NCBI RefSeq assembly: GCF_000021325.1
Contig: NC_011365.1
Coordinates: 2,756,001 to 2,820,000, forward strand
Direction: 5' to 3'
From: Gluconacetobacter diazotrophicus PA1 5
GTDB lineage: Bacteria > Pseudomonadota > Alphaproteobacteria > Acetobacterales > Acetobacteraceae
DNA length: 64,000 bases
A model generated the notes under the pieces. That model was given only the letters and a program-made list of their open reading frames with translations. It searched no databases and had not been told where the DNA came from. Below are positions 1 to 7,701 of the stretch, piece after piece; within the stretch, counting starts at the first letter, position 1; each line of letters opens with the position of its first letter. The translations under genes were made by a program, and so were the position numbers.

Positions 1-591
1 GGACGGATCGGCCTCGGCGTAGCCCAGCGCCTGGGCCTCGGCCAGCACGTCGGCGAAGGGGCGGCCGCTCTCGCGCATCGCGGTCATGATGTAGTTGCAG
101 GTGCCGTTCAGGATGCCGCCCACCCGCGTCAGCCGGTCGGCGGCCAGGCCCTCGCGCACCGCCTTGATCGCGGGGATGCCGCCGGCCACCGCGGCCTCGA
201 ACATCAGGGGCACGCCGGACAGTTCGGCCAGCTCGGCCAGTTCGGCGCCGTGGACGGCGATCAGCGCCTTGTTCGCCGTGACCACCGGGCGGCCGGCCCG
301 CAGCGCCGCCGTGACCAGCTCGCGGGCGATGCCCTCGGCCCCGCCGATCAGCTCGACCACGACATCGACGTCCGGGTCCCGCGCCAGGGCCAGCGCGTCG
401 TCGTGCCAGGTCACGCCGCCCAGGTCGATGCCCCGGTCGCGGGTGCGGTCGCGGGCGGCCACGGCGGTCACCACGACCCGCCGGCCGGCCCGCGCGGCCA
501 CGATCGATTCGTTGGCGCGCAGCAGCTTGACCAGCCCGGCACCCACCGTGCCCAGCCCCGCGATGCCGATCCGCAACTCGTCAGCGTTCAT
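1..591 (-). CDS. hom: Homoserine dehydrogenase, N-terminal part (cut by window edge)
   Basis: Catalyses NAD(P)H-dependent reduction of aspartate semialdehyde to homoserine in threonine/methionine synthesis; cytoplasmic. About 196 residues are visible. The N-terminus has the Rossmann motif [13 protein letters not shown] (residues 8-20), then [16 protein letters not shown] and [10 protein letters not shown], all hallmarks of the family, so the catalytic domain begins normally and the C-terminal regulatory part lies outside the window. The ATG at 591 follows the aminotransferase stop by 103 bases on the same strand, so the two are probably one transcript. An aminotransferase followed by hom is a common alphaproteobacterial arrangement. 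The call is secure; only the C-terminus is unseen. Confidence 0.95.
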   Translation of the reverse strand, partial: MNADELRIGIAGLGTVGAGLVKLLRANESIVAARAGRRVVVTAVAARDRTRDRGIDLGGVTWHDDALALARDPDVDVVVELIGGAEGIARELVTAALRAGRPVVTANKALIAVHGAELAELAELSGVPLMFEAAVAGGIPAIKAVREGLAADRLTRVGGILNGTCNYIMTAMRESGRPFADVLAEAQALGYAEADPS

Positions 592-694
592 GTTCCGTCC
601 GGTCACCTGATGTCCTGTCGTCGTTCGTGGCAAACCCCCTTGTGCGGGGTGCGATTTTTCCCCGCCCGGTCCGTGCCCGGGCGGGAAGGGTGGG

Positions 695-1918
695 TCAAAG
701 CGCCGCGTCGGGCACCGGCTCGGCGCGGGCCGGGGCCACGCCGTGGCGGGTCATGAACTGGCGGATCGCCCGCGTGGCCTGGCGCAGGCGCTGGGTGTTC
801 TCCACCAGGCCGATCCGCACGAAGCCCTCGCCATACTCGCCGAAGCCCAGGCCGGGCGCCACCGCCACCCCGGCTTCCTTCAGCAGCAGCTTCGAGAAAT
901 CGACGCTGCCCATCTCGCGGAACGGGGCGGGGACGGGGGCCCAGGCGAACATCGAGCCCTCGGGCGAGGGTACGTCCCAGCCCGCCGCGTGCAGGCCGCG
1001 GATCAGCACGTCGCGCCGGTCGCGATACAGGGTGCGGATCTCCTCGACGCAGTCCTGCGGGCCGCTGAGGGCCGCGACCGCCGCGACCTGGATCGGGGTG
1101 AAGGCCCCGTAATCCAGATAGGACTTGATGCGCGTCAGCGCCGTGATCAGGCGCGGATTGCCCGCCGCGAAGCCCATGCGCCACCCCGCCATGGAATAGG
1201 TCTTGGACAGTGAGGTGAATTCCACGGCGATGTCTTTCGCCCCCGGCACCTGCAGGATCGAGGGCGGCACCTTGTCGCCGAAATAGATCTCGGCATAGGC
1301 GAGGTCGGACATGATCCAGATCTCGTGCCGGCGGGCGAAATCCACCAGTTCGCGATAGAAATCCAGGTCCGCGACATAGGCCGTGGGATTGGACGGGAAA
1401 TTGACGATCAGCGCCGTGGGCTTGGGCACCGAATGGCGCACCGCGCGGTCCAGCGCGCGCAGCATCTCCTCGTCCGGCGTGGCGGGGATCGAGCGTACGG
1501 ACGCGCCGGCGATGATGAAGCCGAACTGGTGGATCGGATAGGACGGGTTGGGCACCAGGATGGTGTCGCCCGGGCTGGTGATCGCGGCCGACAGGTTGGC
1601 CAGCCCTTCCTTGGACCCCAGGGTGGCGATCACCTCTGTTTCCGGGTCCAGCTTCACGTCGAAGCGGCGGGCGTAATAGCCGGCCAGCGCCCGGCGCAGG
1701 CCGGGGATGCCGCGACTGACGGAATAGCGGTGCGACCGGGGATCAGCCACCGTCTCGACCAGCTTCTGCACGATGTGCGGCGGCGTGGGGGTGTCGGGAT
1801 TGCCCATGCCCAGATCGATGATGTCCTCGCCCCGGGCTCGCGCCGCGGCCTTGGCCTTGTTGACCTCGGCGAACACATAGGGCGGCAGGCGGCGGATGCG
1901 GTGGAATTCTTCGGTCAT
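695..1918 (-). CDS. PLP-dependent class I/II aminotransferase (AlaC / LL-DAP aminotransferase-like)
   Basis: A 407-residue fold-type I aminotransferase transferring amino groups with pyridoxal phosphate in the cytoplasm. The PLP lysine is K239 in [14 protein letters not shown]; the Asp that contacts the pyridine nitrogen is in IMSDLAYAE (about 204), and NFPSNPTA (173-180) and the C-terminal arginine in VRIGLVEN are present. Length and order match AlaC and LL-diaminopimelate aminotransferase-like proteins. Alphaproteobacterial members beside hom are usually thought to be alanine/glutamate-pyruvate type enzymes, though databases often label them DapL. Family is certain; substrate is inference. 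It lies upstream of hom on the same strand. Confidence 0.92.
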   Translation of the reverse strand: MTEEFHRIRRLPPYVFAEVNKAKAAARARGEDIIDLGMGNPDTPTPPHIVQKLVETVADPRSHRYSVSRGIPGLRRALAGYYARRFDVKLDPETEVIATLGSKEGLANLSAAITSPGDTILVPNPSYPIHQFGFIIAGASVRSIPATPDEEMLRALDRAVRHSVPKPTALIVNFPSNPTAYVADLDFYRELVDFARRHEIWIMSDLAYAEIYFGDKVPPSILQVPGAKDIAVEFTSLSKTYSMAGWRMGFAAGNPRLITALTRIKSYLDYGAFTPIQVAAVAALSGPQDCVEEIRTLYRDRRDVLIRGLHAAGWDVPSPEGSMFAWAPVPAPFREMGSVDFSKLLLKEAGVAVAPGLGFGEYGEGFVRIGLVENTQRLRQATRAIRQFMTRHGVAPARAEPVPDAAL

Positions 1919-2105
1919 GGGTTGCTCGTTGGGACTATCCGTCCGGGGGCGTGCCGCCCGCGGACCAGGTTCAGGACGGCCGTGTCGCGGCCGGCGGGGT
2001 AAATTCCCCGCCGTTCAGATATAACGACGGCCTCGCCCGGCAGGCAACCGCGCCGGAGCGCGCGACCGGACTCCGGTCCATCACGATCCGCTCTATCCGG
2101 CCGCT

Positions 2106-3209
2106 CTATCTGGCCCTGCTGATCCGCACGCCGTCGCCGAACGGGTGGCCGCGCAGGTGGATGGCCCTGGCCGGGACGCCGTCCGCCGCCAGCAGCTCGG
2201 CCACCGCCCTGGCCCGCAGCAGGGCCAGGGTCATGGCCCGGGCCTGCGCGGCCGCGTCGGTCGAGGGCGCCTCGCCATAGCCATGGACGAAGAACGGCCC
2301 GTTGGGCGCCTGCCGCGCCAGGCTGGCGATCGTTCCGGCCTGCCCCTGCAGCGGCTGGTCGGTCCCGATGGGGAAGCGGATGCGCGTGCCCTCGGGGTCG
2401 GACAGCGCGTAATCGGGGCGCGGGGGCGTGGCCAGCGCGTTGTCGGCCGGCACGACGAAGCCCGGGAAGCTGGGCGGCATGGGGGGCTGGGCCGGAATCT
2501 CGGGAATGGGGACCGGGGCAGGGGGCGGCTTGCCGCCGACACCGCCGACATCCGCCCCGACCTCGGGCATCGCCACCAGGGCCTCGCCGGACGCGGTTCC
2601 GTCCGCCGTTCCGGACGTGGCCCCGGTGGGGGGGGCGGCGGGGGTTCCGGTGGCGGTCTCATTGGCGGCGCGGGCCGGGGCGGGGGACGCTGCCGGCGGG
2701 GGCGGGGGGGCGTCGGCGGCGACCAGGACGGCCGACGACGCGCCGCCGTCCGCCGGGGCGGGCGCGGCGGGCCTGGCAGGCGCGGCGGCCTGCGGCGGGG
2801 CGCCGGTCGCGGGGGGCGCCGGCAGGGTCAGCGGCCCGATCTCGGCCCCTTCGCGGTGGGCCAGGTTGCGCTGTTCGACCAGGGTTTCGGTGACGTGCGC
2901 CCGCAAGTCCTCCGACGGCAGGACCGGCGGCGTGGTCGGCGTCAGCCCCACGGCGGGATAGGCCTCGTGCGCGCCGGGCGGCGGCGGCCGCTGCTGGGCG
3001 ATGACCCCGCCCTGGTGTTCGTGCCACCAGTCCAGGGTGGCGTCGAAGGCGTCGCGGTGCCCGCAGCCGCCCAGCGCCAGCAGGGCGGCTAGCGCCAGCC
3101 CTGGCGCCCGCCCCCGCCGGGGCGGGACAGCGTGGCATACGGGCGGCCGCGCGCTGTCATGCGAAGTGCCCGCGTGAGCCATGCGGTCTCTTGGCAGCGG
3201 CGCGATCAT
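2106..3209 (-). CDS. OmpA-like lipoprotein with long proline/alanine-rich linker
   Basis: 367 residues if the ATG at 3209 is used; another ATG lies at 3182. A hydrophobic signal ending in the lipobox LALGGC (Cys49) predicts an outer-membrane-anchored lipoprotein. Residues about 70-250 are low-complexity Pro/Ala/Gly linker, and the last 110 resemble an OmpA peptidoglycan-binding fold: a strand with IRFPIGTD, then PFFVHGYGEAPSTDAAAQARAMTL split over two helices, and a short C-terminal strand. The linker is long enough to span the periplasm. The gene is divergent from the ClpP-like gene at 3401. Function inferred: envelope-peptidoglycan tether. The OmpA match is by pattern only, with no clear two-residue diagnostic motif. 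Confidence 0.75.
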   Translation of the reverse strand: MIAPLPRDRMAHAGTSHDSARPPVCHAVPPRRGRAPGLALAALLALGGCGHRDAFDATLDWWHEHQGGVIAQQRPPPPGAHEAYPAVGLTPTTPPVLPSEDLRAHVTETLVEQRNLAHREGAEIGPLTLPAPPATGAPPQAAAPARPAAPAPADGGASSAVLVAADAPPPPPAASPAPARAANETATGTPAAPPTGATSGTADGTASGEALVAMPEVGADVGGVGGKPPPAPVPIPEIPAQPPMPPSFPGFVVPADNALATPPRPDYALSDPEGTRIRFPIGTDQPLQGQAGTIASLARQAPNGPFFVHGYGEAPSTDAAAQARAMTLALLRARAVAELLAADGVPARAIHLRGHPFGDGVRISRAR

Positions 3210-3400
3210 CCCTATCTTCTCTCCATGACCAGTTTCCTGCGGCCAGTTTTCGGCGCGACGCGGGGGCGGTCCGTCCTTACTAGCCCGCCCGCGGGCCTTT
3301 AGCGAGAGAGCGGCCGGGCAGGACGGGTCTTGGCACCGGCAAAAAGGCGGCGCAGGATAGACCGATAACGTAGACCAGTCCTGGGTACAGGGAGACCACG

Positions 3401-4075
3401 ATGAGCGGCATGCAGCCGAAAAACCGGATCCGCATGGATGACGAGGACCCGGATGGCCCCGACATCCCCGAGCCCCAGGGCCCGGAACCCAAGGAACCCG
3501 GCGACAACAAGACCCTGTCCTCGCCGATCAACGAACTGGAAAGCCGGCTGTTCGACCAGCGCAAGGTTCTGGTCTTCGGGGCGATCAACGACAAGCTGGC
3601 GCGTGACGTCACGGGCCGCCTGCTGGCGCTGGCCGGCGCGTCCGACCACCCGATCGACGTCTATATCAACTCGCCCGGCGGCCATGTCGAAAGCGGCGAC
3701 ACGATCCACGACATGATCCGCTTCGTCGACTCGGTGGCGCCGGTGAACGTCATCGGCACCGGCTGGGTGGCCTCGGCCGGGGCGCTGATCTTCGCCGCCG
3801 GCAACGCGCAGCGCCGCTTCTGCCTGCCGAACACGCGCTTCCTGCTGCACCAGCCGATGGGCGGCGTGCGCGGACCCGCCACCGATATCGATATCGAGGC
3901 GCGGGAGATCGTGAAGATGCGCGAACGCCTGAACCGCCTGTTCGCGCGTGAAACCGGCCAGTCGTACGAGAAGGTGTGCCGCGACACCGACCGCAATTAC
4001 TGGATGTCGGCCGACGAAGCGATCGCCTACGGCCTGGTCACCCGGGTCATCAACACTCTTTCCGATATCCACTGA
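3401..4075 (+). CDS. ClpP-like serine protease (ATP-dependent Clp proteolytic subunit family)
   Basis: 224 residues. The catalytic triad is readable: Ser125 in GWVASAGALI, His150 in FLLHQPMGG and Asp195 in CRDTDRNYWMSADEA. YINSPGG (88-94) forms the oxyanion-side strand. ClpP forms a barrel that degrades proteins fed by ClpA/ClpX. Compared with canonical ClpP, it carries about 40 extra N-terminal residues rich in Asp, Pro and Glu, and the nucleophile context is VASAG rather than AASMG, so it is probably a second, divergent paralogue rather than the housekeeping copy normally next to clpX. A 10-bp stem-loop follows at 4089. Followed by two ferritin-like genes. Confidence 0.9.
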   Translation: MSGMQPKNRIRMDDEDPDGPDIPEPQGPEPKEPGDNKTLSSPINELESRLFDQRKVLVFGAINDKLARDVTGRLLALAGASDHPIDVYINSPGGHVESGDTIHDMIRFVDSVAPVNVIGTGWVASAGALIFAAGNAQRRFCLPNTRFLLHQPMGGVRGPATDIDIEAREIVKMRERLNRLFARETGQSYEKVCRDTDRNYWMSADEAIAYGLVTRVINTLSDIH

Positions 4076-4088
4076 TCGACGGGGCCTG

Positions 4089-4114
4089 CCCGTGCCGCCA
4101 TCGCGCGGCACGGG
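4089..4114 (+). terminator. Stem-loop after the ClpP-like gene
   Basis: A perfect 10-bp stem CCCGTGCCGC / GCGGCACGGG with a six-base loop begins 14 bases after the stop codon. There is no T-run after it, so it may only attenuate transcription or protect the 3' end. Confidence 0.4.
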
Positions 4115-4184
4115 GGCGCCCGCCAGGTATGCCGGTCCGGCCGCGCGGCCGCCGGCGTCGTTCCTGTAAGCGAGCCTGTGAACA

Positions 4185-5177
4185 ATGAATTCTCTTGCCG
4201 ATATCTATTCCTCCCATCCCCGGGCGCTCGACCCCGTAAAGGCCGATGCCGGCAGCGTGGCCGAGGCCGATTTCAAGGCCCGTCACTGGTCCAGCCCCGT
4301 GCCCGGCCCGCTGAAGGCCGGCACCGCCGAGCACAAGCGCGCGGTCGCGCAGATGTTCCGCGAGACGTTCAATCCGTACAAGCCCTCGGTCATCGCGTGG
4401 CCCAAGCTGGACCCCGAGACGCTGAAGCGCGTGACCTCGCTGCCGATCTGGGACATCGCGGTGCAGACCGAAGGCAAGGCCCGCCTGCGCATGGCGGCCT
4501 ATGCGAACATGCTCAGCGACCCGGACATTAAGGACGCGATGTCCCTGAATGCGTGGGAGGAGAACCGGCACAAGGAAGTCCTGTCAAAGCTGGTCGAGGC
4601 CTACGACATCAAGATGGCGCCGGAACCCCCCTACGTCGAGCCGACCGACGTGGAATGGGCCTATATGGTCACGGGTTTTTCGGAATGCGTCGACAGCTTC
4701 TTCGCGTTCGGCCTGTTCGCGCTGGCGCGGAAGTCCGGCTTCTTCCCCCCCGAACTGGTCGAGACGTTCGAGCCGGTGATGCAGGAGGAAGCCCGCCATA
4801 TCATCCTGTTCGCCAACTGGCTGACCTACCATCGCGCGACGCTGCCGCTGTGGAAGCGCCCGTGGTTCGAACTGCGCGTGCTGGCGGTCTGGGCGTTCCT
4901 GGTCTACGAACGGCTGGACCTGGTGCGCACCATGGACGGTGACGGCAACGTGCATGAACAGGACAACAACTTCGCCGTGACCGGCGTCAAGGACGTTTCC
5001 AGCATCGATATCAGCCTGCGCGACCTGATGGGCGTGTGCCTGGAAGAGAACGAGCGCCGACTGGCCGGCTACGACCCGCGCCTGGCGCGGCCGAAGCTGG
5101 CGCCGAACATTGCGCGGTTCATCCGCTTCGTGCTGCCCAAGGCCTCCCGCAACGCGCAGGTCGGGCACGCTGCTTGA
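4185..5177 (+). CDS. Ferritin-like di-iron protein, copy 1
   Basis: 330 residues, mostly helical. Two carboxylate/His clusters typical of ferritin-like di-iron enzymes are visible: WEENRH (124-129) and EEARH (201-205), with an additional Glu in QTEGKAR (94-100) and SECVDSFF (167-174). This suggests an oxygen-activating di-iron centre (oxidase, oxygenase or decarbonylase type); the substrate cannot be read from sequence. The C-terminal third adds helices with aromatic residues that could lie against a membrane. The gene overlaps the next one, its paralogue, with the stop TGA lying inside TTGA. The pair follows the ClpP-like gene. Confidence 0.75.
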   Translation: MNSLADIYSSHPRALDPVKADAGSVAEADFKARHWSSPVPGPLKAGTAEHKRAVAQMFRETFNPYKPSVIAWPKLDPETLKRVTSLPIWDIAVQTEGKARLRMAAYANMLSDPDIKDAMSLNAWEENRHKEVLSKLVEAYDIKMAPEPPYVEPTDVEWAYMVTGFSECVDSFFAFGLFALARKSGFFPPELVETFEPVMQEEARHIILFANWLTYHRATLPLWKRPWFELRVLAVWAFLVYERLDLVRTMDGDGNVHEQDNNFAVTGVKDVSSIDISLRDLMGVCLEENERRLAGYDPRLARPKLAPNIARFIRFVLPKASRNAQVGHAA

Positions 5178-6037
5178 GCCACGTCGAAGCGGGGTCGGAA
5201 GCCCATAAGGACCTGTTCTGCCGTCAGTTCGTCGCCACCCATCAGGTTTTCGACCCCGAAACCCTGCCGTGGCCCGACCTGACGGACGAGGAACTGGCGC
5301 GCCTGCGCACCATCCCCTTCTGGCAGGAGGTGTACCACACCGAACGCCGGGCGGGGGCGATCGTGGATGCCTTCACCCCGCAGATCGACGACCCCGTGGT
5401 GCGCGAGGCCGTGGCCCTGCAGGGGCTGGAGGAAGCGCGCCACGCGGCGCTGATCCGCACGATGATCGACCGCTACGGCATCGACGCGACCGAACAGCCG
5501 ATCGAGACGTTTCCCGCCGACCTGGAAACCGCGTTCATCGATTTCGGCTTTGGCGAATGCCTGGACGCGTTCCTGGGATTCGGCGCCTTCAAAAACGCGC
5601 GCCAGTCGCAGTTCCTGCCGGAAAAGCTGTTCGAGATCTTCGACGTGCTGATGTTCGAGGAAACGCGGCACATCGTCTTCTTCATCAATTACATGGCGTG
5701 GCGCGAGCGGCGGCGCGGGCTGGGCCCGGTGCGCCGCGCGCTGAAATCCACGCGCTTCTACGGCCGCGCGCTGGGGCGGCTGCTGGCCATGGTGCGGCGC
5801 GGGCAGCAGCCCAATGACGGCCGCGATTTCGCGGTGACGCAGGCCAACGTCTTCGTGGACGATTTCTCGTTCCGGCAGTTCGTCGAGGATTGCTATCGCG
5901 AAAACGCGCGACGGATGAAGGAATTCGACCCGGACCTGATGCAGCCCCGCCTGCTGCCCGCCATGGCCGACCTAGCCCTGCGCGGCATGCGCCTGTGGGA
6001 CCGCAGGCGCCCGCATCTGCGCACCTCCGCACGGTAG
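5174..6037 (+). CDS. Ferritin-like di-iron protein, copy 2 (TTG start, translationally coupled)
   Basis: 287 residues, clearly a paralogue of the upstream gene. It shares the LEEARH (85-90) and FEETRH (161-166) clusters, the GFGECLDAFLGFGAF helix (125-139) and a similar C-terminal EENxRR-type segment (RENARRMKEFD). The start is a TTG at 5174 that overlaps the upstream TGA (TTGA). The nearest in-frame ATG lies upstream, deep inside the other gene, and the next one downstream would remove the first metal cluster, so TTG is the only start that keeps the fold. Overlap suggests stoichiometric co-expression, possibly as a heterodimeric di-iron enzyme. Substrate unknown. Confidence 0.72.
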   Translation: MSHVEAGSEAHKDLFCRQFVATHQVFDPETLPWPDLTDEELARLRTIPFWQEVYHTERRAGAIVDAFTPQIDDPVVREAVALQGLEEARHAALIRTMIDRYGIDATEQPIETFPADLETAFIDFGFGECLDAFLGFGAFKNARQSQFLPEKLFEIFDVLMFEETRHIVFFINYMAWRERRRGLGPVRRALKSTRFYGRALGRLLAMVRRGQQPNDGRDFAVTQANVFVDDFSFRQFVEDCYRENARRMKEFDPDLMQPRLLPAMADLALRGMRLWDRRRPHLRTSAR

Positions 6038-6122
6038 AACCTTCACGCGACAGACCATTCGCGGATGGGGCTGGAACTCTGCCACGCCGCCGGTGTTTCG
6101 GCTGGCAGCGGGAGGGCGTGCC

Positions 6123-6380
6123 ATGGCCGACCAACATCCAAAACCTGATGACGGAATCTTCCCCGATCCCGATATCCCGCCCCCTTTTCCGCCGCCCGGC
6201 GAGGAAGAGGACGAGGATGAAGACGACGAGGATGAAGACGAGGATGGCACCGGCGACGGCGCCGAGCCCCGGCCGCCGCTGATCAGGACAAGGGCGTTCC
6301 TTTTTGAAAGGAAGAACCGAAAAACGTTCGACCGGTTCAGGGATTTCATGCTGGGCGCATACGAAGACGTGAACGAATAA
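6123..6380 (+). CDS. Small acidic protein whose C-terminus is encoded by an intergenic repeat
   Basis: 85 residues with a GGGAGGG ribosome site seven bases before the ATG. Residues about 10-25 are proline-rich, then a run of Glu/Asp (about 26-42) makes the protein extremely acidic. From about residue 58 the reading frame enters the left 122-bp repeat (6296-6416), so the basic tail LFERKNRKTFDRFRDF and the end GAYEDVNE are repeat-derived; the same peptide pattern is found, without a gene, in the right repeat copy. No recognised domain. It could be a genuine small protein that has captured repeat sequence, or a chance reading frame. Confidence 0.5.
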   Translation: MADQHPKPDDGIFPDPDIPPPFPPPGEEEDEDEDDEDEDEDGTGDGAEPRPPLIRTRAFLFERKNRKTFDRFRDFMLGAYEDVNE

Positions 6381-6416
6381 AAGTCTTTTTGCTTCTTTTT
6401 CTTCAGAAAAAGAAGG
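6296..6416 (+). repeat. Left copy of 122-bp hairpin-ended repeat
   Basis: Homologous over its whole length to the reverse complement of 7493-7614. Both ends are self-complementary: TTCCTTT / AAAGGAA at the outer end and CTTCTTTTTCT / AGAAAAAGAAG at the inner end. The innermost 36 bases are identical between the copies; the middle is about three-quarters identical. The pair faces inward around the MFS gene. Looks like a non-autonomous dispersed element or paired bidirectional terminators. Confidence 0.85.
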
Positions 6417-6425
6417 GAGACCCCC

Positions 6426-7490
6426 ATGACCGGTCACCAGGACGGGCGCCTCGTTTCGCGCCTGCGGGTCGCCATGTTCCTCCTGGTGGTCGGGCTGTAT
6501 TCCGCGTCATGGTCGCTGGGCTTCGTGCTGGCCTGCTGGGTGGTCGGGCGCGTCACCAGCGCGTTGGGGCCCTTTGCCACGTTTTCCACGCTCGCGGGCC
6601 TGTCCGGCCTGTCCGCCATGCTGCTGTGGTTCCTGCCGTTCAATGCGGTCTGGATCGGGCTGCGGATGGTAATCGGATTCTGCTTCGGCGGCCTGTCCGC
6701 CCTGGTCGAGGGATGGCTGATCGCGCGAACGGGCGCGAATGCCGCGTTTGCCAGTTACCTGGCCGTGGTGCTGGTGGCGTCGCTGGCCGGCACCCTCAGC
6801 CTCAACCTGCTCGATCCGCTGGGCGAGGCCCCCTTCGTGCTGACCAGCGCGGCCGTGCTGGCGTCGATCGTCCCGGTGTTCCTCGAGCGCGCGGCGCTGC
6901 CGCCGGCGCCGTTGGCGTTCCATGCGGAAATCGGGCGCGTGATCGCGCTCTCGCCGCTGGGCGCGTTCGGCTGCCTGGGCGCCGGGACGATCACCGGCGT
7001 GCTGGGCGGGCTCGGCCCCGTATTCGGCATGGTGGCGGGACTGGGCATGCACGGGACGACGCTGATGCTGGCCGCGAACACGCTGGGCGGTGCCGTGGCC
7101 AATACGCCGGTCAGCTTCCTGACCGCACGGATCGGCCGGCGCTGGCTGCTGACCGGGGTGGCCCTGCTGGGCGTCGCCGTGTGTATGCCGCTGGTTCTTG
7201 CGCCGCAATGGCCCCGCGCCGGGCTGATCCTGCTGCTGGGGGCGTTCGGCTTCGCGCAATATCCGCTGTACACTCTGTGCGTCGGCATCACCACCCTGCA
7301 GGCGCCCCACCGGCCGTCGGAACAGGTGGCCAGCGAAATGCTGCTGCTGTTCGGACTGGGAACCATCGCCGGTCCCATGATCGGCGGCCCGCTGCTGCAT
7401 CGCGGAATCGGCTGGATGTTCGGGTTCATTGCCGTGACGTTCCTTGCCATCGGCCTCGGCGCTGCCGCGTGTCGGAGGATTGCGCGGTGA
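6426..7490 (+). CDS. MFS transporter (YcaD-like), short at the N-terminus
   Basis: 354 residues, hydrophobic throughout, with the MFS loop after helix 2/3 (GVSFLTARIGRRW-type motif at PVSFLTARIGRRWL) and paired glycine-rich helices such as GLRMVIGFCFGG. It is about 40-50 residues shorter than usual: only one hydrophobic span (about 15-38) precedes the first cytoplasmic loop (VVGRVTSALG), where two helices are expected, so helix 1 may be missing or fused with helix 2. Substrate unknown. The ribosome site GGGAGA is contributed by the end of the left repeat, and the stop codon is two bases before the right repeat, so the gene is exactly boxed in by the inverted pair. Confidence 0.82.
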   Translation: MTGHQDGRLVSRLRVAMFLLVVGLYSASWSLGFVLACWVVGRVTSALGPFATFSTLAGLSGLSAMLLWFLPFNAVWIGLRMVIGFCFGGLSALVEGWLIARTGANAAFASYLAVVLVASLAGTLSLNLLDPLGEAPFVLTSAAVLASIVPVFLERAALPPAPLAFHAEIGRVIALSPLGAFGCLGAGTITGVLGGLGPVFGMVAGLGMHGTTLMLAANTLGGAVANTPVSFLTARIGRRWLLTGVALLGVAVCMPLVLAPQWPRAGLILLLGAFGFAQYPLYTLCVGITTLQAPHRPSEQVASEMLLLFGLGTIAGPMIGGPLLHRGIGWMFGFIAVTFLAIGLGAAACRRIAR

Positions 7491-7492
7491 AG

Positions 7493-7614
7493 CCTTCTTT
7501 TTCTGAAGAAAAAGAAGCAAAAAGACTTTGATTCGTTCCGGGTCCCGGTATGCACCCGGCACAAAACCCCTGAACAGACCAAAAGTTTTTTGGTTCTTTT
7601 TTTCAAAAAAGAAC
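7493..7614 (-). repeat. Right copy of 122-bp hairpin-ended repeat (inverted)
   Basis: Inverted partner of 6296-6416. Its outer end is a 10-bp A/T-rich stem GTTCTTTTTT / AAAAAAGAAC with a two-base loop and its inner end the 11-bp stem CTTCTTTTTCT / AGAAAAAGAAG. The copy follows the MFS stop directly and precedes the DUF885 gene, whose apparent open frame extends backwards through it without being coding. Confidence 0.85.
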
Positions 7615-7701
7615 AAACAACCCCCACCAGGGCACCCCTTCTTGCCAACACGTTCCCCCTTCGGCACGATCCTGCGGTCTGTCAACCGAAAGGGCACGTT
7701 C

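Noticed and set aside
661-685. CCCGCCCGG / CCGGGCGGG hairpin with a T-run between the aminotransferase and hom
   Set aside because: In the direction of transcription (minus) the hairpin is followed by A, not T, so it is not an intrinsic terminator.
7528-7701. Longer N-terminus for the DUF885 protein from ATG 7528
   Set aside because: It would translate the 122-bp repeat and push the signal peptide inward; TTG 7702 fits signal and ribosome site.
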